Assembly (NCBI RefSeq): GCF_024129735.1
Contig: NZ_JAMXXK010000002.1
Coordinates: 41,903-105,902, forward strand
Length of the DNA stretch: 64,000 nt
Source of the DNA: Acinetobacter lwoffii
GTDB lineage: Bacteria; Pseudomonadota; Gammaproteobacteria; Pseudomonadales; Moraxellaceae
Direction of reading: 5' to 3'
Under the pieces are notes generated by a model. The model ran no database searches, was not told the origin of the DNA, and saw only the letters and a program-made list of their open reading frames with translations. Below, piece after piece: positions 1 to 9,733 of this stretch (its first letter is position 1; each line of letters starts with the position of its first letter). The position numbers were made by a program, and so were the translations under genes.

Positions 1-1
1 C

Positions 2-67
2 ATATTTAAGACCTCTGCAGGTATGGCCTTAGCTGAATGCGATTTAGCAGTACTATTTAGGAACTAA
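2..67 (+). CDS. C-terminal end of an ornithine cyclodeaminase/mu-crystallin-like protein (partial)
   Basis: An open frame enters from the left edge and ends at a TAA after 21 codons. The residues IFKTSAGMALAECDLAVLF resemble the conserved end of the ornithine cyclodeaminase/mu-crystallin family, where a T-x-F-K-S-x-G-x-A-x-x-D pattern precedes a short tail. Only this fragment is visible, so the substrate and even the family are tentative. Confidence 0.4.
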   Translation: MFKTSAGMALAECDLAVLFRN

Positions 68-184
68 ATGATGGGTGACGTATAATTACACTACATAACA
101 AAAAATAGTCAATAAAGGCGATTTATTATACAATCATTATAATAGTTGGTGATAATATGAGACTTAAAAGTGATAAAACAAAAA

Positions 185-208
185 GCCCTTCAAGTTGACT
201 TGAAGAGC
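185..208 (-). terminator. Rho-independent terminator of the M23 peptidase gene
   Basis: On the minus strand a GC-containing stem (CTTCAAG with CTTGAAG, extended by GC pairs) is followed by a run of five T. It lies about 75 bp after the stop of the M23 peptidase gene. Confidence 0.65.
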
Positions 209-284
209 CTGCAGTTTAAACGCTTTAAAATGCTTATTGGAGGTTTTTATGTATAGAGATGCTTCTTGTTATTCAGGTCTATAC

Positions 285-968
285 TTAAGGTAACATGGCC
301 AAATAAGTAGATGGGTTTTTACGTTGACCGTCTTTTACTACTTCATAATGTAAGTGTGGACCGGTACAGCGACCAGTACAGCCAACGTTGGCAATATGAT
401 CACCTGCTTGCACCTGCTCTCCCACACGTGCAATAAGACGTGAAGCATGGGCATAGCGCGTTAAATAGCCATTGCCATGATTGATTTCAACGTATTGACC
501 ATAACCTGTGCCCCAACCTGATTTGGTCACAATTCCTGGACCTGTTGCATAGATTGGTGTACCACTTGGCGCTGCAAGATCAAGGCCTGAATGATTTTCA
601 GCACGGCCACTCATGGTACGACCACCGTAATTTGAACTTACGCGAGAATTAGGTAAAGGATGAGAAATTAGCCAAGAATAAGCACTGTTTGCTGCCGCTT
701 TATTGGATGAAGTATTGGCATACTTCTGAGCAAGCGTTCGATTGTTCAGTTCAACTGGTTTCTCACGAAGTTGAACATTCAATTTAGTCTGTGCTGGAAT
801 ATCGATATCATCTGGATGAGTATATGCACCCTGTGCCAGAGTACGCGTCAATTGCTCGATACGATCTGTTGAACCATTTTCTTGATTTAGATTGACTAAA
901 TCTGCGAACGCAACCGAAGCCGCTGAAACTGATAAAGAAAATGCCAACAAAATACGTCGCATATGCAT
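285..968 (-). CDS. M23-family (LytM-type) peptidoglycan endopeptidase, exported
   Basis: A 227-residue protein with an N-terminal signal peptide (about residues 1-22, ending AFA), a linker, and a C-terminal M23 domain (about 100-225). The zinc and catalytic residues are present: HSGLD (H126, D130), H174 in YAHAS, and HLH (H205, H207). Such enzymes cut peptide cross-links in periplasmic peptidoglycan or act as amidase activators. The usual G-S-T-G-R-S-T-G-P-H stretch reads G-C-T-G-R-C-T-G-P-H here, so two serines are cysteines (C197, C201). An AGAGG precedes the first ATG by six bases; a second ATG lies two codons in. It is divergent from dciA and has its own terminator. Whether it is a true hydrolase or an activator cannot be told from sequence. 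Confidence 0.88.
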   Translation of the reverse strand: MHMRRILLAFSLSVSAASVAFADLVNLNQENGSTDRIEQLTRTLAQGAYTHPDDIDIPAQTKLNVQLREKPVELNNRTLAQKYANTSSNKAAANSAYSWLISHPLPNSRVSSNYGGRTMSGRAENHSGLDLAAPSGTPIYATGPGIVTKSGWGTGYGQYVEINHGNGYLTRYAHASRLIARVGEQVQAGDHIANVGCTGRCTGPHLHYEVVKDGQRKNPSTYLAMLP

Positions 969-1075
969 AAAAAACCTCTCTAAACTGCTTTAATCGAGTT
1001 CCTTGAAGATCTCTATCCTTGATATCCACTAAAAGAAGCGCATAAGATTAAGACATAAATATGTAGGAATCATGT

Positions 1076-1516
1076 ATGTCGGAACCTGTCAACGTTTTTC
1101 AACAAACAAGAAAACAGATAAAAACAGGAAACTTTTCGTTTCTCTCATCACAAGTCGCTGCCTGGCAGAAACTTACGAAACTCGTACAACCGCTATTGCC
1201 CCAACCGGAACGCTGGCAAGTTGTCTGCTATCAAAATGGTGTGTTAACGATTACCGGTGAAAACCAGGCCATGATCAGTCAATTGGCCTATCTTCAAAAG
1301 CAATACATTTCACAACTCTCTCAAATAAATGAATTAACAGATCTCACTAAACTTCAAGTTTGCTTGCGGAATCCTTCGCAAACATCACCTGTTTCAGCAA
1401 CACCTGAAAGAGCCTTAAATGCAGAAACACAGGAATTACTTCGTAGTGCTGCTGACTTTATAAGCGACCCTAAGCTTAGCCAAGCTTTACTACGTTTGGC
1501 AAGCAATAAAAAGTAA
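1076..1516 (+). CDS. dciA: DciA-like replicative helicase loader (DUF721)
   Basis: A 146-residue protein with a DUF721/DciA-type N-terminal domain (about residues 8-95). The family is the ancestral loader/regulator of the DnaB helicase in bacteria that lack DnaC or DnaI. The QVVCYQNGVLTITGENQA segment and the flanking helix fit the KH-like fold of the family. The start chosen is the ATG at 1076, preceded by TAGGAAT; an overlapping ATG at 1072 is in another frame. It lies convergent to lpxC, a placement also known in pseudomonads. The C-terminal third is variable and unassigned. Confidence 0.8.
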   Translation: MSEPVNVFQQTRKQIKTGNFSFLSSQVAAWQKLTKLVQPLLPQPERWQVVCYQNGVLTITGENQAMISQLAYLQKQYISQLSQINELTDLTKLQVCLRNPSQTSPVSATPERALNAETQELLRSAADFISDPKLSQALLRLASNKK

Positions 1517-1555
1517 CATAGCAATCAAATGTAATAAATTAAAAAGCAAACATTA

Positions 1556-1571
1556 TGTGATGTGTATCACA
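1556..1571. promoter_or_regulatory. CRP/Vfr-like palindrome between convergent dciA and lpxC
   Basis: TGTGATGTGTATCACA matches the E. coli CRP consensus TGTGA-N6-TCACA at all ten fixed positions. It sits in the 99-bp gap between two convergent stop codons, an odd place for an activator site. It could also act as a small hairpin at the transcript ends. Function is inferred from sequence only. Confidence 0.35.
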
Positions 1572-1615
1572 GTATTAAAGCAATAACAAAAACATAAAGA
1601 CACAAACACAATGAC

Positions 1616-2518
1616 TTATGTCACATTCACATACATGATTGGACAATTGGCTTCGTCATCAAATGTTACAATTTCATAGCAGCTTGGATCACTTTTCACA
1701 TTGCGTAAAAGTTGATTATTCAAGGCATGTCCAGATTTATAACCATCAAATTTGGCAATAATCTGATGCCCGAGCAGGTATAAATCACCCACGGCATCCA
1801 GAATTTTATGACGTACAAATTCGTCCGAGAAACGTAAACCTTCTTCATTAACGACCCCGGTTTCATCTACACCAATGGCATTTTCCAGGCTGGCACCCAG
1901 CGCCAGATTATTGGCTTTGAGATAATCCAGATCTTTCATAAACCCAAAGGTACGCGCTTCACTGACTTCATAAACGAAGGTTTCAGTAGAAAAATCGATA
2001 CTGGCGGACTGATGTTCTTTTTTAAAGGCAGGATGATCAAAATCGATGGTGAAATTCAGCTGAAAGCCCTCATGTGGGCTAAAAATGGCACGTTTGTCAT
2101 CAATGAGTGCTTCAACCGGTTTAATAATCTTGACGAATTTTTTAGCGGCATCCAGCTCTTGCAAACCGCCCTGCATGAGCAGGTAAATAAACGGACCTGC
2201 ACTGCCATCCATAATCGGGACTTCAGAGGCCGACACTTCAATAATCAGGTTATCAATGCCTAGACCAGCAATCGCACTCATGACATGTTCAATGGTGCCT
2301 ACTTTGGCATTTTCCTGAACCAGGTTCGAGCACATGAAGGCTTCTTGAATCAGCATGGCATCGGCAGGAATGTCGACTGGCGGATTCAGGTCAATACGAC
2401 GAAACACAATTCCCCCATCGGCATGGTGCGGCACAAAGTTAATCATGACTTTTTGCCCACTGTGAAGACCGATTCCGCTCGCTTTCACGACACGTTTCAG
2501 GGTACGTTGTTTCAACAT
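1616..2518 (-). CDS. lpxC: UDP-3-O-acyl-N-acetylglucosamine deacetylase
   Basis: A 300-residue, full-length LpxC, the zinc hydrolase that carries out the committed step of lipid A synthesis in the cytoplasm. Zinc ligands H78 (in EHV), H237 and D241 (HKILD) and the catalytic E77 and H264 are present. The N-terminus [17 protein letters not shown] is typical. It closes the minus-strand division block, but a strong hairpin after ftsZ (2586-2609) suggests that lpxC also has its own promoter in the roughly 125-bp gap. Its product level sets the balance of LPS against phospholipid, so the link with ftsZ is physiologically sensible. Confidence 0.97.
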   Translation of the reverse strand: MLKQRTLKRVVKASGIGLHSGQKVMINFVPHHADGGIVFRRIDLNPPVDIPADAMLIQEAFMCSNLVQENAKVGTIEHVMSAIAGLGIDNLIIEVSASEVPIMDGSAGPFIYLLMQGGLQELDAAKKFVKIIKPVEALIDDKRAIFSPHEGFQLNFTIDFDHPAFKKEHQSASIDFSTETFVYEVSEARTFGFMKDLDYLKANNLALGASLENAIGVDETGVVNEEGLRFSDEFVRHKILDAVGDLYLLGHQIIAKFDGYKSGHALNNQLLRNVKSDPSCYEIVTFDDEANCPIMYVNVT

Positions 2519-2585
2519 GCTTTTATCATCTGTTCATCTATAAAACCGCTATACGTTAGCATATTTGGCTATTGATAAAAAACAA

Positions 2586-2609
2586 AAAGGTGGCTTAAAA
2601 GCCACCTTT
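2586..2609 (-). terminator. Strong terminator between ftsZ and lpxC
   Basis: AAAGGTGGCTT and its exact complement form an 11-bp stem. On the minus strand a T-rich tract follows, as expected for termination after ftsZ. Part of the transcription may read through into lpxC. Confidence 0.8.
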
Positions 2610-2644
2610 CCTGTCTAATCTAGCTAAACACATGATGTTACATG

Positions 2645-3838
2645 TTATTTACGCTGTTGATTCTTAAGATAATCCTGAATGCTCATTGGCGTTGGGCGCG
2701 GGCTAGAAACTGAAGCCGCCGCTGGATTCGCTGCTGCACCTGTTTCATGCTGCTGACGCTGAATTGCCGGTACATCATCATCTTCCACCACAGCCTGTGC
2801 AGCTGCTGCTGGACGAGTTGCCTGTACATTAGTACGTTTGGTCGGTTCAACTGAATCCGCTGCATGACGGGTGAGACCTGTTGCAATCACAGTCACGCTG
2901 ATTTCATCACGCGCATCCGGATCAAAAACGGTACCGTAGAACACTTGACCCTCATCTAAATCGACAATCTGGTTCACGACATCAGTAATTTCTTCAATTT
3001 CACCGAAAGTCACGTCATCGCCACCAGTCACGTTGATCAGAATGCCTTTGGCATTCATGATAGTCACGTTGTCGAGTAATGGACTACGGATTGCCTGCTC
3101 AGCAGCCTGACGTGCACGGTTCTCACCACGACCCAGACCGACACCCATCATGGCATAACCACGAGTGCTCATGGCTGTTTTTAAGTCAGCAAAGTCAAGG
3201 TTGATATGGCCAGGACGGACTACCAAATCAAAAATACTGCGTACTGCATTCAACAATACATCATCCGCTTTTTTATAGGCATCTTTCATTGAAATATCAC
3301 GGAAGACTTTCAATAGACGCTGGTTTGGAATGATGATTAATGAGTCTACATGCTGCTCTAGCGCTTCAATCCCTTTTTCAGCAGACTGTAGACGGCGTTT
3401 GCCTTCAAAGTTAAATGGCGTGGTCACGACACCAACGGTCAGAATACCCATTTCTTTCGCAATTTCAGCAACCACTGGCGCTGCACCGGTACCGGTACCA
3501 CCGCCCATACCCGCAGTTACAAAGACCATATCGGTCCCTTCAAGCTGTTGGCGAATCAGTTCACGGCTTTCTTCTGCTGCGGTCTGGCCGACTTGCGGAT
3601 TTGCACCTGCACCCAGACCACGGGTACTTTGCTCGCCCAGCTGAATTTTAAATTCGGCTTCCATGCGATCCAATGCCTGTTTGTCCGTATTGGCACAAAC
3701 AAATTTTACGCCCTGGATATCGGACTGCAACATATGTTGTACCGCATTACCACCCGCACCACCTACACCAAATACAGTGAAACGGGCTTGACCATTGCTA
3801 TCGCTATGATCGTCTTCGAAAAATTCAAATGAGGCCAT
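2645..3838 (-). CDS. ftsZ: Cell division GTPase FtsZ
   Basis: A 397-residue tubulin-like GTPase that polymerises into the Z ring. It shows the GGGTGTG T4 loop (112-118), an N-terminal G-rich GVGGAGGNAV motif, and the synergy loop NLDFAD (213-218) that completes GTP hydrolysis. A Pro/Ala/Gln-rich linker (about 320-380) leads to the C-terminal peptide SIQDYLKNQQRK, which binds FtsA and ZipA. The 159-bp gap from ftsA probably holds a dedicated ftsZ promoter. Confidence 0.98.
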   Translation of the reverse strand: MASFEFFEDDHSDSNGQARFTVFGVGGAGGNAVQHMLQSDIQGVKFVCANTDKQALDRMEAEFKIQLGEQSTRGLGAGANPQVGQTAAEESRELIRQQLEGTDMVFVTAGMGGGTGTGAAPVVAEIAKEMGILTVGVVTTPFNFEGKRRLQSAEKGIEALEQHVDSLIIIPNQRLLKVFRDISMKDAYKKADDVLLNAVRSIFDLVVRPGHINLDFADLKTAMSTRGYAMMGVGLGRGENRARQAAEQAIRSPLLDNVTIMNAKGILINVTGGDDVTFGEIEEITDVVNQIVDLDEGQVFYGTVFDPDARDEISVTVIATGLTRHAADSVEPTKRTNVQATRPAAAAQAVVEDDDVPAIQRQQHETGAAANPAAASVSSPRPTPMSIQDYLKNQQRK

Positions 3839-3997
3839 GACCTATAAAATTCCTAATTCATAATTGGCAGTCACTAAGCCCGTATACTGCCTTAATCTTA
3901 ATAAAATTGTTTTTAAGAATGCTGCTCATGCGTTCACTTGTCAAGTACAAGCCCGATTAACTACATCTTCCCAACAATATTCACAATAAAAATCGAC

Positions 3998-5260
3998 TTA
4001 AAAGATTGATTTCAGGGTGTCATTAAAGCCAAACAAGGCTCTTTTGACCCGCTTAGCCAATGACAACCGCTCTACATCATCCTGTTCCACAATCGTGTCC
4101 TGGGTATCACTCTGACTAAACATCAGCAAGCCAGCCACCGTACTATATTGCGAGCGACGTAAAGCAGCCTGATGTTGTTCGTCTGCATACACCTGAGTCG
4201 GCGGATTACCTAAATGCGCCGAGACCCCCATGGTACGGCGAACAAAACTCACCATCCCTTCGATATGACTGGCATCACCGGTCAATACCACACCATGATA
4301 CAAGCCCTGGATGGCACCATTTTTCACCAGCTCATCACGTACCAGACCCAGAATTTCTTCATAACGAGCCATAATAATTTCAGTCAGTTCAATCCGGCTG
4401 ATGGTTTGTGGCCCGTCAATTCCTTGGAACTGAATCATATGGTCAGGCTTGACCACTTTCAGGTCGACACAGCCATACAATAATTTCAGACGTTCAGCTT
4501 CTTCGGTCGTGGTTTGCAATACTGCTGCAATATCACGGGTCACATGTTCACCGCCACGTTGGAAGGTATGGGTTAAGGCCAAACGACCATCCACATACAC
4601 TGCAACATTGGTCGTGCCGGCACCGATATCTACTAAGCATACGCCATATTCTTTTTCGTCTTTCAGCAGGCTGGCTTCAGCAGTAGCCAAGCTCGACACC
4701 ACCATTTTTTCTACACCAATATTGGCACCTTTCAGGGCGCGATCAATATTCTGCATGGTACTGATCGGCAGCATCATCAAATGATAGTGTCCGGTCATGC
4801 TATGTGCCGACATCCGAATCGGGTTTAACACCCATTCCGGTGAGTCGTCCAGCTCAAAACCCAGAGGCACAGCACTGACCAGATAATGATCTGAAGTCAA
4901 ATGACTGGCTTTGGCCAATTCCAGTGCACGCACCACTTCACTGGTGGTAATCGCATGCTCGCTATTGTCGATCGAGGTGCGACCTGAAGCATAAAAGCTT
5001 TTTAATTCGGCACTTGGAATAGAGACCCAGGCAGAATGTACACGACATTCCGCCATATCTTCTGCTTCTTGAACGGCATTTTTAATTGCAGTAATAACTT
5101 TATCGAGACTGACAATTTTCCCTTTACTCATGCCTCGGTTACGAGCGGTGGCCATACCAATCACTTGGATATTGTCTGGCGCGTGTACCTTGCCAATCAA
5201 AACTGAAACTTTGTGTGTCCCAATGTCAATCGCCACAACCGAGGGAACAGCTTCACTCAT
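3998..5260 (-). CDS. ftsA: Cell division protein FtsA
   Basis: A 420-residue actin-like ATPase that tethers FtsZ to the inner membrane and recruits the late divisome. The phosphate-binding motif VAIDIGTHKV is near the N-terminus and VCLVDIGAGTTNVAVY is in the second lobe. The C-terminal residues (RVKRALFGFNDTLKSIF) form the expected amphipathic membrane-targeting helix. It lies between ftsQ (70-bp gap) and ftsZ in the conserved order. Confidence 0.97.
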   Translation of the reverse strand: MSEAVPSVVAIDIGTHKVSVLIGKVHAPDNIQVIGMATARNRGMSKGKIVSLDKVITAIKNAVQEAEDMAECRVHSAWVSIPSAELKSFYASGRTSIDNSEHAITTSEVVRALELAKASHLTSDHYLVSAVPLGFELDDSPEWVLNPIRMSAHSMTGHYHLMMLPISTMQNIDRALKGANIGVEKMVVSSLATAEASLLKDEKEYGVCLVDIGAGTTNVAVYVDGRLALTHTFQRGGEHVTRDIAAVLQTTTEEAERLKLLYGCVDLKVVKPDHMIQFQGIDGPQTISRIELTEIIMARYEEILGLVRDELVKNGAIQGLYHGVVLTGDASHIEGMVSFVRRTMGVSAHLGNPPTQVYADEQHQAALRRSQYSTVAGLLMFSQSDTQDTIVEQDDVERLSLAKRVKRALFGFNDTLKSIF

Positions 5261-5330
5261 TATTCACTACTACCATTACGTGTTTGTTAGATTTATGGCT
5301 TTAAATGCCTCTATTTTTTAAAGCCGGTCA

Positions 5331-6185
5331 TTATGGCTTTACTGTTACCTTATTCTCAACGCCCGTGTCATCAATGGTTACAATAAAATGTCCATTTACA
5401 ATTTTAGGCGGAATTGAATTTTTCCACTGTATCGACAATCCATTGCGATAACGCAGGTCGATGGCCGAAATTTTAGACCAGACCGGCTTTAAATCGCTCT
5501 GAGACAGATGGCTCAGGCGTTGTAATTTGCTCATAGTCTGGTCTTTATCCACAATTATTCTTAAACCCGAATCAAACTGCATAAACCAGGTCATTCGCTC
5601 GGTGAGATATAATTCTTTTAGACGAATGCCTTGTGGCAAAAATAACTGATTAATTTCATTATAACGACGCATCATGGTTTCTGCATGGCTCGCTGGCCCA
5701 TGTAGCAACGGTAATGCCTGATAATTCTTGGGTATGACTTCAGTGAAAATAACACCACTGTCACTCAATAAACGCCCTGTCCCCCAACGTGCAATTGCAT
5801 GATGCGGCATCACCCGCACCCGAATGCCATTTGGCCAGGCTCGGGACACCACGACCCGATCCACCCAGGATAATTCCAGAGTACGATCGCGGATCGCTTC
5901 CAGATCTGAAGTAAAATAGTTTTCGGTCACAATCGGTGACACATATTGCATAACCTGACGCTGTTCAGCAGCCGAGCGCGTACCTATCACGCCCAGCTCT
6001 GCCACGTCACTATTGGTCATGACTTTATATAAGCCCAATATTCCAAAGGCCAGCACCAATACCGCAATACACAACAATAACCAGCCACCAAAATTGGTCA
6101 GCTTTTCTTTGCGTGTCGGCGGCTTGTCGTGAATTGAAGTAATCGCAGCACGTTTACGGCGCATGGAAACAGGAAGTTGAGCCAT
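5331..6185 (-). CDS. ftsQ: Cell division protein FtsQ
   Basis: A 284-residue bitopic membrane protein linking early and late divisome parts by binding FtsB and FtsL. A short basic cytoplasmic tail (RRKRAA) precedes one membrane segment (about 35-55), then a POTRA domain and the periplasmic beta domain. The open frame extends 16 codons further upstream into ddlB. The ATG at 6185, two bases past the ddlB stop, gives the usual MAQLPVSMRRKRA start and is preferred. Confidence 0.94.
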   Translation of the reverse strand: MAQLPVSMRRKRAAITSIHDKPPTRKEKLTNFGGWLLLCIAVLVLAFGILGLYKVMTNSDVAELGVIGTRSAAEQRQVMQYVSPIVTENYFTSDLEAIRDRTLELSWVDRVVVSRAWPNGIRVRVMPHHAIARWGTGRLLSDSGVIFTEVIPKNYQALPLLHGPASHAETMMRRYNEINQLFLPQGIRLKELYLTERMTWFMQFDSGLRIIVDKDQTMSKLQRLSHLSQSDLKPVWSKISAIDLRYRNGLSIQWKNSIPPKIVNGHFIVTIDDTGVENKVTVKP

Positions 6186-6187
6186 AT

Positions 6188-7117
6188 TTAGTGTGCCGAA
6201 CCAGTCAAGGTCTGTTCCAGAATCGCGACACACAGCTCATCAAAACTGTATCCGACTGCAGCTGCCGCTTTTGGCACCAGTGAGTGACTGGTCATGCCCG
6301 GTACGGTATTGACTTCAAGCAACCAGAAGTTGCCCTGTTCATCCTGCATGGCATCAATCCGGCCCCAACCACTGGCACCGACTGCTTGGAATGCGCGCAA
6401 ACTCAAGGCTTTTAACTGTTGCTCTTCAGCTTCGCTTAAACCACATGGAATGCCATATTGCACATCATTACGCTGATATTTCGCTTCATAGTCATAGAAG
6501 GCAACATCTTGAGGCGGTTCAAGACGAATCACCGGCAGCGCCTGACCATTTAAAACCACAATGGTATATTCACGACCGGTAATCCATTTTTCTGCCATCA
6601 CCACAGCATCATGTTCAGTTGCCTTGGTAATTGCTTCTGCAAAATCTTCAATTTTCTCAACCTTACTCATGCCGATACTGGAACCTTCATGTACCGGCTT
6701 GATAATCAAAGGCAAGCCTAAAGCATTAACAATGTCGTTCGCATCAGAGTCTTTGGTGACAATGCGATACGGTGCTGTCGGCAATTCCGAACCCTGCCAG
6801 ACCTGCTTGGTCTTGACCTTGTCCATGCCGATCGCAGAACCTTGTACACCGGTACCGGTATACGGCACGTTTAACCATTCCAGTGCGCCCTGGATCTGGC
6901 CATCTTCCCCGCCACGTCCATGCAATACAATAAAAGCACGATCATAATTTACCAGTTCTGTGACACTACGCTCCTGAGGATCAAACGCTTCCGCATTGAC
7001 CCCTGAACGCACTAATGCCTCAAGTACCGCCGTACCACTGTCTAGAGAAACCTCACGCTCTGCAGATTTACCACCAAGCAACACGGCAACTTTTCCGAAT
7101 TTTGAAGCATTTGACAC
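6188..7117 (-). CDS. ddlB: D-alanine--D-alanine ligase
   Basis: A 309-residue ATP-grasp enzyme that joins two D-Ala for the peptidoglycan stem peptide. It shows the N-terminal VAVLLGGKSAEREVSL motif, EGSSIGM in the small-loop region, and LLEVNTVPGMTSHSLVPKAA with the Mg-binding Glu/Asn. It lies between murC and ftsQ, nearly touching ftsQ, so the two are probably translationally coupled. Confidence 0.97.
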   Translation of the reverse strand: MSNASKFGKVAVLLGGKSAEREVSLDSGTAVLEALVRSGVNAEAFDPQERSVTELVNYDRAFIVLHGRGGEDGQIQGALEWLNVPYTGTGVQGSAIGMDKVKTKQVWQGSELPTAPYRIVTKDSDANDIVNALGLPLIIKPVHEGSSIGMSKVEKIEDFAEAITKATEHDAVVMAEKWITGREYTIVVLNGQALPVIRLEPPQDVAFYDYEAKYQRNDVQYGIPCGLSEAEEQQLKALSLRAFQAVGASGWGRIDAMQDEQGNFWLLEVNTVPGMTSHSLVPKAAAAVGYSFDELCVAILEQTLTGSAH

Positions 7118-7174
7118 GTTTATATCCTTAAACTTTTTTCAATCTGGTCAATTCAATTCAGTCACACAAGATGA

Positions 7175-8623
7175 CTATTTTATATATAAGTGATTTTGTG
7201 CAAGTTCGACTGAGATTGCTCCAACATTACCTGCGCCCTGGGTTAATAACAAGTCATTTGCTTGCAATACTTTTCTCATGATCTGATTCAGGTTGCCGTC
7301 CGTCGCATCAACCAGAATCGGCTCGACTTCACCACGTAAGCGAATGCTGCGGGCCAAAGTACGGCTGTCCGCCCCGACAATCGGTTTTTCACCGGCAGGA
7401 TAAACATCCAGCAACAATAACTGGTCTACAGTAGAAAGCACTTCCACAAAATCATCAAAACAGTCACGGGTACGGCTATAACGGTGTGGCTGGAACATCA
7501 TTACCAGACGACGGTCCGGATGACTCTGACGCGCAGCTTTAATCGTCGCTTCGACTTCTTTTGGATGATGACCATAGTCATCCACCAGTTTCACGTCACC
7601 GCCCTCAATCGCAAACTCACCCTGAACCTCAAAGCGACGACCCACACCACTGAAACCTTCCAGTGCACGGCAGATTGAAGCATCAGACACACCTTCATCG
7701 GTTGCTATACCAATCGCGGCCAAGGCATTCAGCACATTATGCAAACCTGGCTGGTTGACCGTTACACGCAATGGCTCACGCTCTTTACGCAATACGGTAA
7801 AGTGGGTTTGCATGCCATCCTGATCAACATCTACTGCGCGGATGTCATTGTCCTCATTGAAGCCATAAGTCAGTAACGGACGTGCAATCCGCGGCATGAT
7901 TTCACGGATATTGGCATCATCACCACAGACTACAGCCAAGCCGTAAAATGGCAGTTTTTGCAGGAACTGGATAAAAGTATCTTTCAGGACATCGAAGCTA
8001 CCGCCATAGGTATCCATATGATCAGCATCAATATTGGTCACCACGGCAGCCATCGGTTCCAGGTGCAGGAAAGAAGCATCTGACTCATCGGCTTCGGCCA
8101 CGATATAACGGCTGGCGCCCAAGGCTGCGTTCATACCGGTACGGTTCAGCAAACCACCGATCACATAGGTTGGATCCATGTTTTCTTCAGCCAGCATACA
8201 GGTGATCAGGCTAGTGGTGGTGGTCTTGCCATGCGTGCCGGCAACGGCAATACCATGGCGGTAACGCATCAGTTCACCCAGCATTTCCGCACGGCGAACC
8301 ACAGGAATACGGTTTTCAATCGCGGTTTTAATTTCCGGATTTTCTTTATCAATCGCGGTAGAAACCACGATCACGTTGGCGCCCTTAATATTATTTGCAG
8401 TATGTCCGATATAGACTTTAATGCCATTCGCTTCCAGCTGTGCGGTGGTATTGGATGCCTTGATATCTGAACCGGAAACTTTATAGCCCTGGTTTTTCAG
8501 CACTTCCGCAATACCACACATGCCTGCGCCACCGATCCCCACAAAATGAATGTGTTTGATACGGCGCATTTCCGGCACTTTGATTAACTTTTTCGCTTGT
8601 TCAGCTGGGGTTGTTGGAGACAT
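7175..8623 (-). CDS. murC: UDP-N-acetylmuramate--L-alanine ligase
   Basis: A 482-residue Mur ligase adding L-Ala to UDP-MurNAc in the cytoplasm. The N-terminal Rossmann motif [17 protein letters not shown], the ATP loop [12 protein letters not shown] and the C-terminal [13 protein letters not shown] segment are all present. It starts 12 bp after the end of murG, so the two form one transcription unit. Confidence 0.97.
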   Translation of the reverse strand: MSPTTPAEQAKKLIKVPEMRRIKHIHFVGIGGAGMCGIAEVLKNQGYKVSGSDIKASNTTAQLEANGIKVYIGHTANNIKGANVIVVSTAIDKENPEIKTAIENRIPVVRRAEMLGELMRYRHGIAVAGTHGKTTTTSLITCMLAEENMDPTYVIGGLLNRTGMNAALGASRYIVAEADESDASFLHLEPMAAVVTNIDADHMDTYGGSFDVLKDTFIQFLQKLPFYGLAVVCGDDANIREIMPRIARPLLTYGFNEDNDIRAVDVDQDGMQTHFTVLRKEREPLRVTVNQPGLHNVLNALAAIGIATDEGVSDASICRALEGFSGVGRRFEVQGEFAIEGGDVKLVDDYGHHPKEVEATIKAARQSHPDRRLVMMFQPHRYSRTRDCFDDFVEVLSTVDQLLLLDVYPAGEKPIVGADSRTLARSIRLRGEVEPILVDATDGNLNQIMRKVLQANDLLLTQGAGNVGAISVELAQNHLYIK

Positions 8624-8635
8624 AGTTTACTCGGA

Positions 8636-9733
8636 TTACAATTCTTGAATTAAACGGACCACATGTTGAGTCGCATCGGGTTGAGCCTGTCGGCGTGCTT
8701 TCACGGCCATTTCCATTAACAGCTGGCGATTCAGCATCGGCTCTAATAATGTTGTTAAACTTTCCGGGGTCATCGTGGCCTGCGGGCAAATCTTTGCCGC
8801 ATTGATATTGGCCAGGAAACCGGCATTGGCCGTCTGGTGATCATCCACTGCGCTTGGAAGCGGCACAAAAATCGCAGCCACCCCGGCAGTGGCAATTTCA
8901 GTGACGGTCAAAGCCCCGGCACGGCAAATCACCAGATCGGCATCAGAATAGGCTTTGGCCATATCCTCAATAAAAGGCTGCACTTCAACTTGTAGACTGG
9001 CCGGTGCATTTTCATAACGTGCCCGGGTCGCCTCGGCATGGTTTTGCCCACACTGATGATAGACGCTTAATCGCACATTGAGTTGCTTTAAAGCTTCCGG
9101 AACCCGTTCATTTAAGGCTTGCGCCCCCAAAGACCCACCAACGATCAGAATACGTAAGGGCAATCCTGCCTTGTCACGCTCCTGATAACGCCAGGATGGA
9201 TTTAAAATTTCGCTAATTTCCTGTCGTACCGGATTACCCGTAGTCACGACTTTATCTTGGGCCGGAAAGGTATTTGGAAAAGCCTGGCACACCGTCTTTG
9301 CCACACGCGACAATTGGGTATTGGTAAAACCGGCAACTGCATTCTGTTCATGGATCAGCACCGGAATACCTAAGATACGCGCAGCCAAACCACCCGGGCC
9401 TGCCACATAACCACCAAAGCCTGCCACGGCATCGACCTGAAGCTGTTTCATGAATTTCATGGCACTTAAGGTGGCTTTCATAATTTTAAAAGGCGCCAAG
9501 GCTTTACGCACAAAACCATTGCCACGCACACCTTGAATATCGATCTGATAAATGGGAATATTCTGGTTTTTTAACAGGCGGTTTTCCATGCCTACGGGCG
9601 TGGCCAACCATGAAACCTGTATACCTTTTTGTTGTAAATCTTTGGCAACAGCTAACGCTGGAAACACATGTCCACCTGTACCTGCGGCCATCATCATGAC
9701 ATGTTTAGGCTGTTTTTGCTGAGCTTCGGTCAC
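8636..9733 (-). CDS. murG: Lipid II glycosyltransferase MurG
   Basis: A 365-residue GT28 enzyme that transfers GlcNAc from UDP-GlcNAc to lipid I on the inner face of the membrane. Glycine-rich loops MAAGTGGHVFPALAVA and ILIVGGSLGAQALNE are present, as is the donor-binding ICRAGALTVTEIATAGVAAIFVPLP region. It is the first gene of the minus-strand block. The usual upstream partners (mraY, murD, ftsW) are absent, so the classical dcw cluster is split here. Confidence 0.97.
   Translation of the reverse strand: MTEAQQKQPKHVMMMAAGTGGHVFPALAVAKDLQQKGIQVSWLATPVGMENRLLKNQNIPIYQIDIQGVRGNGFVRKALAPFKIMKATLSAMKFMKQLQVDAVAGFGGYVAGPGGLAARILGIPVLIHEQNAVAGFTNTQLSRVAKTVCQAFPNTFPAQDKVVTTGNPVRQEISEILNPSWRYQERDKAGLPLRILIVGGSLGAQALNERVPEALKQLNVRLSVYHQCGQNHAEATRARYENAPASLQVEVQPFIEDMAKAYSDADLVICRAGALTVTEIATAGVAAIFVPLPSAVDDHQTANAGFLANINAAKICPQATMTPESLTTLLEPMLNRQLLMEMAVKARRQAQPDATQHVVRLIQEL

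Noticed and set aside
1072..1260. A 62-codon frame starting just before dciA
   Set aside because: It overlaps dciA in another frame and does not match a family, while the dciA frame has DUF721 features.
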